Part shown: piece after piece, positions 50,918 to 60,083 of the stretch
How positions within the stretch are numbered: the first letter of the stretch is position 1
Layout: every line of letters begins with the position of its first letter
Source of the DNA: Prevotella sp.
GTDB lineage: Bacteria; Bacillota; Clostridia; Oscillospirales; Ruminococcaceae
Length of the DNA stretch: 64,000 bases
Assembly (NCBI GenBank): GCA_023663025.1
Contig: JAMPIC010000010.1
Coordinates: forward strand, 9,623-73,622
Direction: 5' to 3'
Notes under the pieces: generated by a model
Database searches by the model: none
The model's input: only the letters and a program-made list of their open reading frames with translations
What the model was told of the DNA's origin: nothing
Translations under genes and position numbers: made by a program

Positions 50918-51499
50918 ATGGACAATAACAACGAAAAGCTGAAAGTATTCATCGACGCGGTAAACGATGAGATAGACGGCGAGGTAAAACGTATACTCGC
51001 GGACGCGGAGGAACGAAAAAAAGCCGTTCTCGCGGAGGCGGAAAGCTTTTTGACCGACGATGCGGGAAAGAGCGCGGCGTCCCAAAAGGACGGCAGTCTG
51101 TACGTTAAGGAAGTTTCCAAAGCCGAACTCGGTATGAAAAAATCGGTCATAGCTCACCGCGACGAGCTTGCCGGCAAGGTTTTCTCGGCTGTTGAGGAAA
51201 GGCTTAACAAGTTCCGCGAAGAACGGGAATACGTCAATCTTCTGATAAAAAATCTGCTGCTTATGCACGTTTCGGACGGCTCGGAAATTTTTCTCGCTCC
51301 GGACGATATGAAATATGCCGAAACGCTTAAAAAGGCTATCCCGTCGTGCAATGCCAAGTTTTCGCCCGACGGAAAAATACGTCTGGGAGGTTTAGCCGTT
51401 TATAACGCCGCAAAGGGCACAATTGCCGACAGAACCTTCGACGCGGCTGTTGAGGAGCAAAGACGGGTTTTTACGGGAAAGAATGTCTTTGCGGAATAA
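50918..51499 (+). CDS. ntpE: V-type ATP synthase subunit E
   Basis: 193 residues from the ATG at 50918 with AAAAGGAG upstream (a TTG three bases earlier is less likely). The N-terminal 90 residues form a coiled coil, and the C-terminal part is a small mixed domain (KIRLGGLAVYNAAKGTIADRTFDAAVEEQR) that binds subunit B. Partner of the H subunit at the start of the operon. Confidence 0.88.
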   Translation: MDNNNEKLKVFIDAVNDEIDGEVKRILADAEERKKAVLAEAESFLTDDAGKSAASQKDGSLYVKEVSKAELGMKKSVIAHRDELAGKVFSAVEERLNKFREEREYVNLLIKNLLLMHVSDGSEIFLAPDDMKYAETLKKAIPSCNAKFSPDGKIRLGGLAVYNAAKGTIADRTFDAAVEEQRRVFTGKNVFAE

Positions 51500-51533
51500 T
51501 ACGGGACGCGTCTCCCGGTAAGGAGGTATGGAC

Positions 51534-53297
51534 TTGAACACAATTTTTTCCATAAACGGACCTGTTGTAAAGGTCGGGGACACTAAGGATTTTTCCATGC
51601 TTGAAATGGTATACGTGGGCGAGAAGCGTCTTATCGGCGAGGTCATCGGCATAAGCTCCGAGGAGACCACTATACAGGTGTATGAGTCCACAACGGGACT
51701 TAAACCCGGCGAACCTGTGGAGGGAAGCGGTATGCCTATGTCCGCCACGCTGGGTCCCGGAATATTGTCCAATATTTTTGACGGTATCGAGCGTCCTCTG
51801 AAAAAGCTTGAAGCTCTGAGCGGAGCGTTTATTGCCGAGGGAGCGAACGTTCCCGCGCTGGATACTTCCAAAAGATTTGACGTTACCGTCACCGTCGGGG
51901 TGGGCGACCGTCTCGAGGGGGGACAGATTTACGCAGTTTGTCCCGAAACCCCCGTTATAGAGCACCGCTGCATGGTTCCGCCAAACGTTTGCGGAAAGGT
52001 GGTCTGGACGGCGAAAAAAGGCTGGTACAGGATCACGGACAAGATCGCCGAGCTGAAAACCGACGACGGAAATACGGTCACTCTCACGCTTGCTCAGAAA
52101 TGGCCTATCAAGAAAAGCCGTCCCTTTAAAGAACGTCTGCCTATCAGTATGCCCCTTGTTACGGGACAGCGCGTCATAGACGCCATCGCGCCCATCGCAA
52201 AGGGCGGTACAGCCGCAGTCCCCGGAGGCTTCGGCACCGGCAAGACCATGACCCAGCATCAGCTTGCAAAATGGTGCGACGCGGATATTATCGTGTACAT
52301 CGGCTGCGGCGAGCGCGGAAACGAAATGACCCAGGTTCTGGAGGAGTTTTCCGAGCTTGTCGACCCAAGGACGGGAAAGGCTCTGACGGACAGAACCGTA
52401 CTCATTGCCAATACCTCGAATATGCCCGTCGCCGCCCGTGAGGCTTCGATCTATACGGGTATCACGCTTGCGGAATATTACCGCGATATGGGATACCACA
52501 TCGCTATCATGGCGGACTCCACATCGCGCTGGGCGGAGGCTCTCCGCGAAATAAGCGGACGTCTCGAAGAAATGCCCGCGGAGGAAGGTTTCCCCGCGTA
52601 TCTTCCGTCGAGGATCTCCGAGTTCTACGAGCGTGCCGGATATGTGGAAACGCTGAACGGCAGGGAGGGTTCGGTATCCATTATAGGTGCGGTTTCCCCA
52701 CAGGGTTCGGACTTTTCCGAGCCTGTAACGCAGAACACAAAACGTTTTGTCCGCTGCTTCTGGGCGCTGGATAAGTCCCTCGCTTACGCGAGACATTATC
52801 CCGCCATTAACTGGAACGACAGCTATTCAGAATATATCGACGATCTTGCCGATTACTACAGCGAAAAGGTAAGTCCCGAATTTTTGGCGTACCGTCAGAG
52901 GATCGCCAATATTCTCCACGAGGAAAACAAGCTTATGGAGATCGTTAAGCTCATCGGTTCGGACGTTCTTCCCGAGGATCAGAAGCTCGTTATCGAAATA
53001 GCCCGGGTTGTCCGCGTGGGCTTTTTGCAGCAGAACGCTTACCACAAGGACGACACCTATGTGCCGCTTGAAAAGCAGTTCAGCATGATGGGAATAATTC
53101 TGAAGCTGTACGACAGGTGCGCCGAAGCCTTGGGCAGGGGAGTTTCAATCAACGCGCTGTCCTCGGCGGGAATATTTGAAAAGGTCATAAAGATGAAATA
53201 CGATATCCCCAACAACAAGCCGCAGCTTTTCGATACCCTTGCGGACGATATCACGCGGCAGATAAACGCGCTGGAAACGGAGGTCGCTAAGCAATGA
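51534..53297 (+). CDS. ntpA: V-type ATP synthase catalytic subunit A
   Basis: 587 residues. The TTG at 51534 is chosen: AAGGAGG ends 7 bases before it, while the ATG at 51528 is only one base from that site. The protein begins MNTIFSINGPVVKVGD. The P-loop is GGFGTGKTM near 231, and the bulge domain (about 115-200) typical of A subunits is present. ATP hydrolysis and synthesis occur here. It overlaps subunit B by 4 bases (ATGA). Confidence 0.96.
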   Translation: MNTIFSINGPVVKVGDTKDFSMLEMVYVGEKRLIGEVIGISSEETTIQVYESTTGLKPGEPVEGSGMPMSATLGPGILSNIFDGIERPLKKLEALSGAFIAEGANVPALDTSKRFDVTVTVGVGDRLEGGQIYAVCPETPVIEHRCMVPPNVCGKVVWTAKKGWYRITDKIAELKTDDGNTVTLTLAQKWPIKKSRPFKERLPISMPLVTGQRVIDAIAPIAKGGTAAVPGGFGTGKTMTQHQLAKWCDADIIVYIGCGERGNEMTQVLEEFSELVDPRTGKALTDRTVLIANTSNMPVAAREASIYTGITLAEYYRDMGYHIAIMADSTSRWAEALREISGRLEEMPAEEGFPAYLPSRISEFYERAGYVETLNGREGSVSIIGAVSPQGSDFSEPVTQNTKRFVRCFWALDKSLAYARHYPAINWNDSYSEYIDDLADYYSEKVSPEFLAYRQRIANILHEENKLMEIVKLIGSDVLPEDQKLVIEIARVVRVGFLQQNAYHKDDTYVPLEKQFSMMGIILKLYDRCAEALGRGVSINALSSAGIFEKVIKMKYDIPNNKPQLFDTLADDITRQINALETEVAKQ

Positions 53298-54688
53298 ATC
53301 TGCAGTACGTTGGATTAAATGAAATAAACGGATCTCTTGTTGTTCTCGAGGGAGTTGAGGGCGCGTCCTACGACGAGGTTGTGGATATACGCCTTGACGA
53401 CGGCTCGGCAAGACTGGGGCGCGTGGTTGAGATATCGGGAGACAAAGCCGTTTTGCAGGTGTTCGAGGGCACGAACGGCTTGTCCCTTAAAAATACAAGA
53501 ACGCGCTTTATGGGCAGACCTATGGAAATGCCCCTTTCCCCCGAAATCCTCGGCAGGGTTTTCAGCGGCGCGGGCAGACCTGTTGACGGTCTGGGCGAAA
53601 TTTACGCCGAAAAGACTGCCGACATCAACGGCAAGCCTCTCAATCCCGTTTCCCGCTCCTATCCGAGAAACTATATCCACACGGGAATTTCTTCCGTGGA
53701 CGCGCTTATGACCCTTATCAGGGGACAGAAGCTTCCGATATTTTCCGGTTCGGGACTTTCCCACAACAAGCTTGCGGTGCAGATTGTCCGTCAGGCTGAG
53801 ATCGCCGAGGAAAGCGGTCAGGAGTTCGCCGTGGTTTTTGCCGCCATGGGCGTTAAAAACGACGTTGCCGACTATTTCCGCAGAAGCTTTGAGGAAAGCG
53901 GCGTTCTCCAGAGGGTGGTTATGTTCCTCAACCTTTCCAATGACCCGATAATCGAGCGTATCCTCACCCCGAGGTGCGCGCTGACTGCGGCGGAATATCT
54001 GGCGTTTGAGAAGAATATGCACATTCTGGTAATTCTTACCGATATGACCTCTTACGCGGAGGCTGTCCGCGAGTTCTCCTCTTCAAAGGGAGAAATTCCC
54101 GGACGTAAGGGATTTCCGGGATATCTGTATTCCGACCTTGCTTCGCTGTATGAGCGTGCGGGGGTTATAAAAGGCTCCGAGGGTTCGGTAACTCAGATAC
54201 CCATACTCACTATGCCCAATGACGATATCACTCACCCCGTTCCCGACCTTACGGGCTATATCACAGAGGGACAGATAGTTCTGGACAGGGGATTGGATCA
54301 GTCGGGCGTGTATCCGCCTATTTCGGTGCTGCCGTCACTTTCGCGTCTGATGAAAGACGGTATCGGCGAGGGTTACACCCGTTCCGACCACTCGGACGTT
54401 TCCAATCAGCTTTTTGCCTGCTACGCAAAGGTTATGGACGCCCGCGCGCTGGCTTCGGTTATCGGCGAGGACGAGCTTTCCGAGCTTGACAAGGCGTACA
54501 TGGAATTCGGCAAAAAGTTTGAAAAATACTTTGTGAGCCAGCGTTTTGACGAGAACCGTTCCATTGACGAAACCCTTGACTTAGGCTGGAATTTGCTTTC
54601 GCTGCTGCCTAAGTCCGCCCTTGACCGCGTTAACGAAAAGCTGCTTGAGGAAAAGTACAACCCCAATGCGGCGGAATTGTTTGAGTAA
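53294..54688 (+). CDS. ntpB: V-type ATP synthase subunit B
   Basis: 464 residues. Non-catalytic head subunit: it has the fold and GSGLSHNKLA at the P-loop position, in which the normal glycine-lysine motif is absent as expected for B. LDLGWNLLSLLPKSALDRVNEKLLEEKY is the usual C-terminus. It overlaps subunit A by 4 bases; a P-loop kinase gene, not an ATPase subunit, follows. Confidence 0.96.
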   Translation: MNLQYVGLNEINGSLVVLEGVEGASYDEVVDIRLDDGSARLGRVVEISGDKAVLQVFEGTNGLSLKNTRTRFMGRPMEMPLSPEILGRVFSGAGRPVDGLGEIYAEKTADINGKPLNPVSRSYPRNYIHTGISSVDALMTLIRGQKLPIFSGSGLSHNKLAVQIVRQAEIAEESGQEFAVVFAAMGVKNDVADYFRRSFEESGVLQRVVMFLNLSNDPIIERILTPRCALTAAEYLAFEKNMHILVILTDMTSYAEAVREFSSSKGEIPGRKGFPGYLYSDLASLYERAGVIKGSEGSVTQIPILTMPNDDITHPVPDLTGYITEGQIVLDRGLDQSGVYPPISVLPSLSRLMKDGIGEGYTRSDHSDVSNQLFACYAKVMDARALASVIGEDELSELDKAYMEFGKKFEKYFVSQRFDENRSIDETLDLGWNLLSLLPKSALDRVNEKLLEEKYNPNAAELFE

Positions 54689-54700
54689 AGGCGGGGAAAT

Positions 54701-55219
54701 ATGGTTATTCTGATCGGCGGCGCGTCTCACACGGGAAAAACCAATTTGGCGCAGCGTTTGCTTGAAAAATACAAGTATCCGTATTTGTCAATAGACCATC
54801 TGAAAATGGGTCTTATCCGCAGCGGAAACTGCCGATTAACGCCGATGAGCGATACCGCCGAATTAACGGAGTACCTGTGGAAAATCCTGCGTGAAATGAT
54901 TAAAACCGCGATTGAGAACGGGCAAAATCTTATTGTTGAGGGGTGCTATATTCCCTTTGACTGGAAAAAGGATTTTGAGGAAAGCTATCTGTCTCACATT
55001 AGGTATATATGCCTGATAATGAGCGAGCGGTACATTCGGTCGCGTTTCGAGGATATAAAAAAGTACGCGGACGTGATCGAGCAAAGGCTTGACGGTTCGG
55101 ACTGCTCAATGGAGTTCTTGCTGCGTGAAAACGCGCAGAACCTTGATATATGCCGAAAACACGGCGCGGATTATTTGCTTATCGACGGTGCGTACAATGT
55201 GGATTTTGAATTTCGGTAA
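54701..55219 (+). CDS. P-loop kinase-like protein of unknown substrate
   Basis: 172 residues. Walker A GGASHTGKT (residues 6-14) at the N-terminus, LIVEGCYIP near 85 as a Walker-B-like strand, and RYIRSRFEDIKKYADVIEQRL in the likely lid. This is the fold of small-molecule kinases such as adenylate kinase, 2-phosphoglycerate kinase or zeta-type toxins; I cannot name the substrate. It is located between subunits B and D of the V-ATPase, 12 bases from one and 22 from the other, so it must be co-transcribed. Whether it has any tie to the ATPase is unknown. Confidence 0.72.
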   Translation: MVILIGGASHTGKTNLAQRLLEKYKYPYLSIDHLKMGLIRSGNCRLTPMSDTAELTEYLWKILREMIKTAIENGQNLIVEGCYIPFDWKKDFEESYLSHIRYICLIMSERYIRSRFEDIKKYADVIEQRLDGSDCSMEFLLRENAQNLDICRKHGADYLLIDGAYNVDFEFR

Positions 55220-55241
55220 ACTTTAAAAGGAGGCTGTAATT

Positions 55242-55889
55242 GTGGCTGAACAGGTATTCCCGACAAAAGGAAATCTTCTTAACACGCAGAAGTCGCTGTC
55301 CCTTGCGAAGCTCGGTTATGAGCTTCTGGACAAAAAGCGCAACATTCTGATACGCGAGCTTATGACGCTGGTGGACACTGCCAAATCCGTTTGCGAAACT
55401 ATCGACGAGACCTACGTCAAGGCGTACTCCGCGCTCCAGATGGCGAACATCGCAAGGGGAGTTATCGAAAACGTGGCGAACGCCGTACCCGTAGACAACA
55501 CTTTGCAGGTGTCCTACCGAAGCGTTATGGGCTGCGAGCTTCCCGCGGTTACCATAGAAAAGAAAAAACCGATACTCAACTACGGCTTGCAGAACACGGA
55601 TTCCAATGTGGATCAGGCGTACATCTGCTTTGAAAAGGTAAAGTACATGACCGCCGTTCTTGCCGAGGTGGAGAACAGCATCTACAGGCTGACAAATTCC
55701 ATACGCAAAACGCAGACAAGGGCGAACGCTTTACAGAATATAGTTATCCCGCGGTACGAAAGCACTGTGAAGTACATCACGGGAAGCCTTGAGGAAAAGG
55801 AACGCGAGGAGTTCTCGCGAATGAAGGTCATCAAGGCGCAGAAGCTCCGCAAGAAAAAGTACACAGTGAAAAGCAAGTCGAGAATATAA
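55242..55889 (+). CDS. ntpD: V-type ATP synthase subunit D
   Basis: 215 residues with a GTG start behind AAAAGGAGG. Long antiparallel coiled coil forming the central rotor shaft. FPTKGNLLNTQKSLSLAKLGYELLDKKRNILIRELM is the typical start and RRTQTRANALQNIVIP-like (KTQTRANALQNIVIPRYE) the conserved C-terminal helix. Last gene of the operon; a terminator follows at once. Confidence 0.94.
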   Translation: MAEQVFPTKGNLLNTQKSLSLAKLGYELLDKKRNILIRELMTLVDTAKSVCETIDETYVKAYSALQMANIARGVIENVANAVPVDNTLQVSYRSVMGCELPAVTIEKKKPILNYGLQNTDSNVDQAYICFEKVKYMTAVLAEVENSIYRLTNSIRKTQTRANALQNIVIPRYESTVKYITGSLEEKEREEFSRMKVIKAQKLRKKKYTVKSKSRI

Positions 55890-55893
55890 AAAT

Positions 55894-55938
55894 AACGCCT
55901 CTCCGTCCGAATTAACTGTCGGTCGGAGAGGCGTTTCC
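55894..55938 (+). terminator. Terminator of the V-ATPase operon, overlapping the radA end
   Basis: Twelve-base stem AACGCCTCTCCG / CGGAGAGGCGTT with an inner TCCGA/TCGG extension, then TTCCTTTG. Its right half is the coding DNA for the last codons of radA on the other strand, so one sequence serves as terminator and as protein end. Confidence 0.82.
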
Positions 55939-57324
55939 TTTGCTTTTCTGCACCACGGCAAACGCCTGCCGCAGGGAGGACACTCCGTAGATGTGCATAT
56001 TGTACTTGCTCGGTTCTATGCTCCGCATGGACTGCTTGGGGATAATGCAGTCGGTGAAGCCGAGACGTTCCGCTTCCATTATTCGCTGTGAAATATTGGA
56101 AGTGTTCCGCACTTCGCCGCCCAGACCTATTTCCCCGAAAGCTATCAGCTTGTCGTTTATGGGAACGTCGTAGTAGCCGCTGTAGATGGCAAGCGCGACG
56201 GGCAGGTCTCCCGCAGGCTCGTCAAGACGGAAACCGCCCACAATGTTCAGGTACACGTCAAGAGTTCCGCAGAACATTCCGAGACGTTTTTCAAGTACGG
56301 CGATTATTATTGCAAGGCGGTTGTAGTCGAAACCCGTGGCAGTCCTTTTGGGAGCGGAAAAGCTGCTTTTCGTCACAAGAGCCTGAACCTCCGCGAGAAT
56401 GGGACGGCTGCCCTCGATTATGCAGGCGACGCAGGTTCCCGACACGCCCGTGGGACGTCCCGAAAGAAGCATAAGGGAAGGATTTTCCACTTCTTCAAGT
56501 CCCGTATCGCACATTTCAAAAACGCCTATTTCGTTCGTTGAACCGAAGCGGTTTTTTACCGCCCGAAGAATACGGTAGCTCAGATGCCGTTCGCCCTCGA
56601 AGTAGAGAACGGTGTCCACAATGTGCTCCATGACCTTTGGACCGGCGATTGCGCCATCCTTGTTGACGTGGCTTACCACGAATATCGGTATCTCCTCGAA
56701 TTTTGCCGTTCGCATGAAAAGGTTTGTGCATTCCCGAACCTGAGTTATGCTTCCCGAGCTTGAATTAATCTCGCTGAGGGACATGGTCTGGATCGAGTCG
56801 ATAATGGCGATATCCGGCTTGTGGACGGATATGGTGTCGGCTGCGGCGCGGGCGTCGTTGGTGGAAAGCAGGGAAAGATTTTCCGTATCCACGCCGAGGC
56901 GCTGTGCGCGGAGCTTTATCTGGCGTATGCTTTCCTCTCCCGAGATATAGAGAATGGTATAGTTTTCTCCCAAATATTTACATATCTGCAAAAGCATTGT
57001 GGATTTTCCGATACCCGGCTCTCCGCCCAGAAGCACCAGCGAACCCTTGACAAGTCCGCCGCCGAGCACGCGGTTCAGCTCTCCCACGCCGGTGGAGTAG
57101 CGGACGTCCTCCTCGGTGTCAATTCCCGAAAGGGAGACTATCTTTGAGGAAAGATTTACCGTTTTGACAGCGGAAAGAGCTTTTCCCGCCGATTTGGGAG
57201 CGGTCTCGACCACTTCCTCCTCAAAGGTGTTCCACTCTCCGCAGGAGGGGCATTTGCCGTTCCATTTGGAGCTTTCGTAGCCGCACTGACTGCATATGTA
57301 GACCGTTTTTAATTTTCCTGCCAT
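55912..57324 (-). CDS. radA: DNA repair protein RadA
   Basis: 470 residues. Zinc finger CSQCGYESSKWNGKCPSCGEWNTF (four Cys), Walker A GGEPGIGKST near 98, the RadA signature KNRFGSTNEIGVFEM near 258, and a C-terminal Lon-protease-like domain (about 285-450). It drives branch migration in homologous recombination. It converges on the V-ATPase operon, and the last codons lie in that terminator hairpin. Confidence 0.96.
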   Translation of the reverse strand: MAGKLKTVYICSQCGYESSKWNGKCPSCGEWNTFEEEVVETAPKSAGKALSAVKTVNLSSKIVSLSGIDTEEDVRYSTGVGELNRVLGGGLVKGSLVLLGGEPGIGKSTMLLQICKYLGENYTILYISGEESIRQIKLRAQRLGVDTENLSLLSTNDARAAADTISVHKPDIAIIDSIQTMSLSEINSSSGSITQVRECTNLFMRTAKFEEIPIFVVSHVNKDGAIAGPKVMEHIVDTVLYFEGERHLSYRILRAVKNRFGSTNEIGVFEMCDTGLEEVENPSLMLLSGRPTGVSGTCVACIIEGSRPILAEVQALVTKSSFSAPKRTATGFDYNRLAIIIAVLEKRLGMFCGTLDVYLNIVGGFRLDEPAGDLPVALAIYSGYYDVPINDKLIAFGEIGLGGEVRNTSNISQRIMEAERLGFTDCIIPKQSMRSIEPSKYNMHIYGVSSLRQAFAVVQKSKGNASPTDS

Positions 57325-57344
57325 GTTGACCTCCGTATCAATAA

Positions 57345-57380
57345 ATGGACTTCGGCGGCAGCGTGTTCGCCGAAGTCCAT
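57345..57380 (-). terminator. Terminator downstream of the bacteriohemerythrin gene
   Basis: Thirteen-base perfect stem ATGGACTTCGGCG / CGCCGAAGTCCAT with a ten-base loop, located between the bacteriohemerythrin stop and the radA start; followed on the minus strand by TTTATT. Confidence 0.75.
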
Positions 57381-57387
57381 TAAGTCG

Positions 57388-57783
57388 TTATTTTTTCAGA
57401 AAAGCGCCCAGCTTTTTGTCGTCGATGCGGATATGTGAAATAAGCGCGCCGATATGATTATTGATATTTGCCATATCGGAAACGGATATCCCCGAATCGG
57501 GAATATTGGAAACCAGTTCTTTAAGCTTGCGCCTGTAGTCGTCGTGGAACGCCTTGTGAGCGGCGTAGCCGGGGTAGCCGCTGTCCTTCTGGAGCTGCTC
57601 CTCGTGGCTGAAATGGCGGTCTACATAGTTTGTGAGAAACTTGATGACCGACTCCATCGAAGTCCGTCCCTGCCCCTTGCTGCACGCGTCGAGCAAATTA
57701 TTTACAGCCTTGAGAAGCTCCTTGTGTTCGCCGTCGATGACGCTGTTTCCCGTTTCAAGGTCTTTTGTGAATTCGTAAGCCAT
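57388..57783 (-). CDS. Bacteriohemerythrin
   Basis: 131 residues, a four-helix bundle with a di-iron site that reversibly binds O2. Ligand positions fit: DGEHKEL (His20), HFSHEEQ (His plus Glu), AHKAFHDDY (two His) and the C-terminal SHIRIDD (His, Asp). In an anaerobe it likely scavenges or senses oxygen. It has a perfect promoter of its own and is not in an operon. Confidence 0.94.
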   Translation of the reverse strand: MAYEFTKDLETGNSVIDGEHKELLKAVNNLLDACSKGQGRTSMESVIKFLTNYVDRHFSHEEQLQKDSGYPGYAAHKAFHDDYRRKLKELVSNIPDSGISVSDMANINNHIGALISHIRIDDKKLGAFLKK

Positions 57784-57817
57784 ATGTATACCTCCGCAGT
57801 TTTTATAATCCTTTTAA

Positions 57818-57846
57818 ATTATACCATAATTTTCACATTTTGTCAA
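57818..57846 (-). promoter_or_regulatory. Promoter for bacteriohemerythrin
   Basis: On the minus strand TTGACA (57846-57841) and TATAAT (57823-57818), both perfect, with 17-base spacing, 35 bases before the start. The strongest-looking promoter in the window. Confidence 0.9.
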
Positions 57847-57861
57847 TCGCTCCGATAAGCT

Positions 57862-58581
57862 TTACGCGTTTGTTTGGACGAACTCGTTTATTCCCGAAAA
57901 TACAGTGAAAGCCACCTTCTGCTGATATGCTTCGTCGGTAAGCTTAGCTGCCTCCTCGGGATTGGAGAGGAAACCGCATTCCACCATTACGGCAGGATTT
58001 TCGCAGTAGTAGCAGAGGTACAGCTCGCTGCCGCAAAGCTTTGTCTCCCGCAGATTGCCGGGCTGGAGATTGCCGACGAATTTCTGCTGCATAATGGAGG
58101 CAAGGCGTTCGCTGGAGGGATTTTTGTCGCTGTAGAACATCTGCGCTCCGCTGTACTGCGGGTCGCTGAAAGTGTTCTGGTGAATGGAAACGCAGACGGA
58201 GTTACTGTATTTGTTGAACAGAGCGAGACGGTTTTCCATATCGGAAACCTTTTGATTGCGTATTCCGGTAACGCCCTTGTCGTGTATGGAAATATCCCTT
58301 TCGCGGGTAGCTTCCACGCTGTAGCCGAAAAATCTTCCCAAGTCCCGAACGGACAGCAGGATATTCAGGTTTATGCCCTTTTCGGTCTTTCCGTCCGCAG
58401 TGGAGCAGCCGCCGTCCATGCCGCCGTGTCCCGCGTCGAGAATTATCATGAAGTTATCCTCGGGCGCGGAATTTGAAACGGTAATTGCCGTATCTATCTT
58501 TACAGCCGACCAGCAGATCGCTCCTATGCAGGCGCAGAAAGTCAGCGCGACAAATACGGCGTTAAGTCTTATCTTTTTCAT
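57862..58581 (-). CDS. cwlD: N-acetylmuramoyl-L-alanine amidase, CwlD type
   Basis: 239 residues. A membrane anchor or signal segment (about 8-28), then an Amidase_3 domain with zinc ligands His52 in DAGHGGMDGG, a Glu near 68 and His134 in SIHQN, and catalytic Glu201 in MVECGFLSNPEE. CwlD makes muramic-delta-lactam in the spore cortex together with PdaA; the small size and single domain fit CwlD, but another cell-wall amidase is possible. Confidence 0.85.
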   Translation of the reverse strand: MKKIRLNAVFVALTFCACIGAICWSAVKIDTAITVSNSAPEDNFMIILDAGHGGMDGGCSTADGKTEKGINLNILLSVRDLGRFFGYSVEATRERDISIHDKGVTGIRNQKVSDMENRLALFNKYSNSVCVSIHQNTFSDPQYSGAQMFYSDKNPSSERLASIMQQKFVGNLQPGNLRETKLCGSELYLCYYCENPAVMVECGFLSNPEEAAKLTDEAYQQKVAFTVFSGINEFVQTNA

Positions 58582-58657
58582 AGAATACCTCCAATAGCTT
58601 GTTTACTTACTGTATCCTATGAAAAACCGACGGCTTGTATGACTGTTTCGGTTTGAA

Positions 58658-59233
58658 TTACTGTTTTTTGTTTTTGTAAAAGACTATGCTTACCACGTCC
58701 ACGTCGTTATAGGTCAGCACATAGGTAAGGTAAATGACTGCGGGCTGCAAAAGCGTTACGGCGGTAATGCCGATCATTCCCCCCCATGAGACCGCGCCGA
58801 TAACGCGCTCTCCCGTGAAAAGGGTAACGTACGGAAGTATCCACATATCGAACATAAGATAGTAGCTGAAAAAGGATTCCTGCACCGCTCCCAGCTTGCA
58901 CATATAGAGCAGCACAAGCATAACGTAGGACGCTATCGGGGCGGCGATTGCCATTTTAAGCGGCATAAACCTGTCGTACTCCATATTGTGGAATTTCACG
59001 GCGTTTCTGTCCCGTTTAGCGGAGTAGTACGTCCAGTTGAAAAAAAGTCCCAGCATTATCGCGGAGGTACAGAGCGCGACGAAAATTTTAAGCAGCAGCA
59101 CGCCCTTCATAAGCACGACCATAGTCGAGCATATGCAGAAGCACATGAAGCTGCCTATCAGCCAGTACCCGATACCTTTTACGCATCTTTTTGCAAAATT
59201 TTCCTTTTCCCTTGAAATAATTCTTTCAGCCAT
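58658..59233 (-). CDS. Unknown membrane protein
   Basis: 191 residues. About five hydrophobic segments (near 24-44, 47-67, 93-113, 120-140 and 150-175) connected by short loops; the start MAERIISREKENFAKR is charged and cytoplasmic. I do not recognise the family. It is upstream of cwlD with a 76-base gap, so co-transcription is possible but not certain. Confidence 0.6.
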   Translation of the reverse strand: MAERIISREKENFAKRCVKGIGYWLIGSFMCFCICSTMVVLMKGVLLLKIFVALCTSAIMLGLFFNWTYYSAKRDRNAVKFHNMEYDRFMPLKMAIAAPIASYVMLVLLYMCKLGAVQESFFSYYLMFDMWILPYVTLFTGERVIGAVSWGGMIGITAVTLLQPAVIYLTYVLTYNDVDVVSIVFYKNKKQ

Positions 59234-59445
59234 TTATGACCATTTTCCCGCGTGGGGAAAATGCGTCCTCCTTTCCGGCGGTGTTTTTCGGTTTTGGGGC
59301 AGAGGGGAAAACAAAGTTTCTCCCGTATTAAGATTTATACTGAACATTATACAACATATTCCCGAAAATTTCAATAGAAATGCCGTAAATATTTAAAGCT
59401 TCTCATACCATAATAACTACAGGACGTATGAAAGGAGAAAGCTTT

Positions 59446-59874
59446 ATGTCAAATCAGAATAAGCTTTTCGACGCTTTGTACCAGAACGCCGAGATGGGAA
59501 CAAGCTCCATCAAGCAGATATTTCCCAAGGTGAGCGATACAAAGCTGAAAAACGAGCTTCGCAAGCAGCTTGCCAACTATCAGGGACAGGAAAACATGAT
59601 AATCGGCAGCATGAGGGCGCACAATATGAAGCCGCAGCCGCTTCCGAAAACGGCAAAGCTGATGTCGAAAATGGGGATATGTCTCAACTGCGCCAAGGAC
59701 AAATCCACCGAGCATATTGCGGAAATGCTCATTCAGGGAACGAACATGGGCATAATCAAGATCAACAAGGCGCTTAACCGCACCGTTACCGCAAGTCCTA
59801 AGCTTGTTCAGGAGGCAAAGGATATGCTCACCAAGGAACAGGCTTATATCGACAATCTTAAAGGATATCTCTGA
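59446..59874 (+). CDS. Helical protein, ferritin-like/DUF2383-like
   Basis: 142 residues from the ATG at 59446 with AAAGGAG about 12 bases before it. Four helices are predicted by eye (5-25, 32-60, 75-110, 115-140) with acidic residues at ENMIIG, TEHIAEMLIQG and KEQAYIDNL that could be a di-metal site as in ferritin-like or spore-coat DUF2383 proteins. One CLNC pair is present. Function unknown. It is followed at 14 bases by a 63-residue unknown gene. Confidence 0.6.
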   Translation: MSNQNKLFDALYQNAEMGTSSIKQIFPKVSDTKLKNELRKQLANYQGQENMIIGSMRAHNMKPQPLPKTAKLMSKMGICLNCAKDKSTEHIAEMLIQGTNMGIIKINKALNRTVTASPKLVQEAKDMLTKEQAYIDNLKGYL

Positions 59875-59888
59875 TAGGAGGCAGCGCT

Positions 59889-60080
59889 ATGGAAAAAAAT
59901 CTTATAAAGCACGGAAATCATGCGAGAGTAGACCCCTCAGATCCGCAGCAGATCAACGGCAAGTACTACACCAGCGTGATAACCTGCAACAAAACGCTTC
60001 CCGACGGCAGCGTGGTGAACGTCCTGGAGGACAACGCCGAGCTTGCCAGAAAAGAAGTGGACAGCATAAGACTGTCGTGA
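59889..60080 (+). CDS. Small hypothetical protein
   Basis: 63 residues with AGGAGG 8 bases before the ATG. Soluble, with one cysteine, a hydrophobic strand pattern in YYTSVITCNKTLPDGSVVNV, and no known motif. Co-transcribed with the preceding ferritin-like gene. A hairpin terminator follows. Confidence 0.6.
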   Translation: MEKNLIKHGNHARVDPSDPQQINGKYYTSVITCNKTLPDGSVVNVLEDNAELARKEVDSIRLS

Positions 60081-60083
60081 TCG

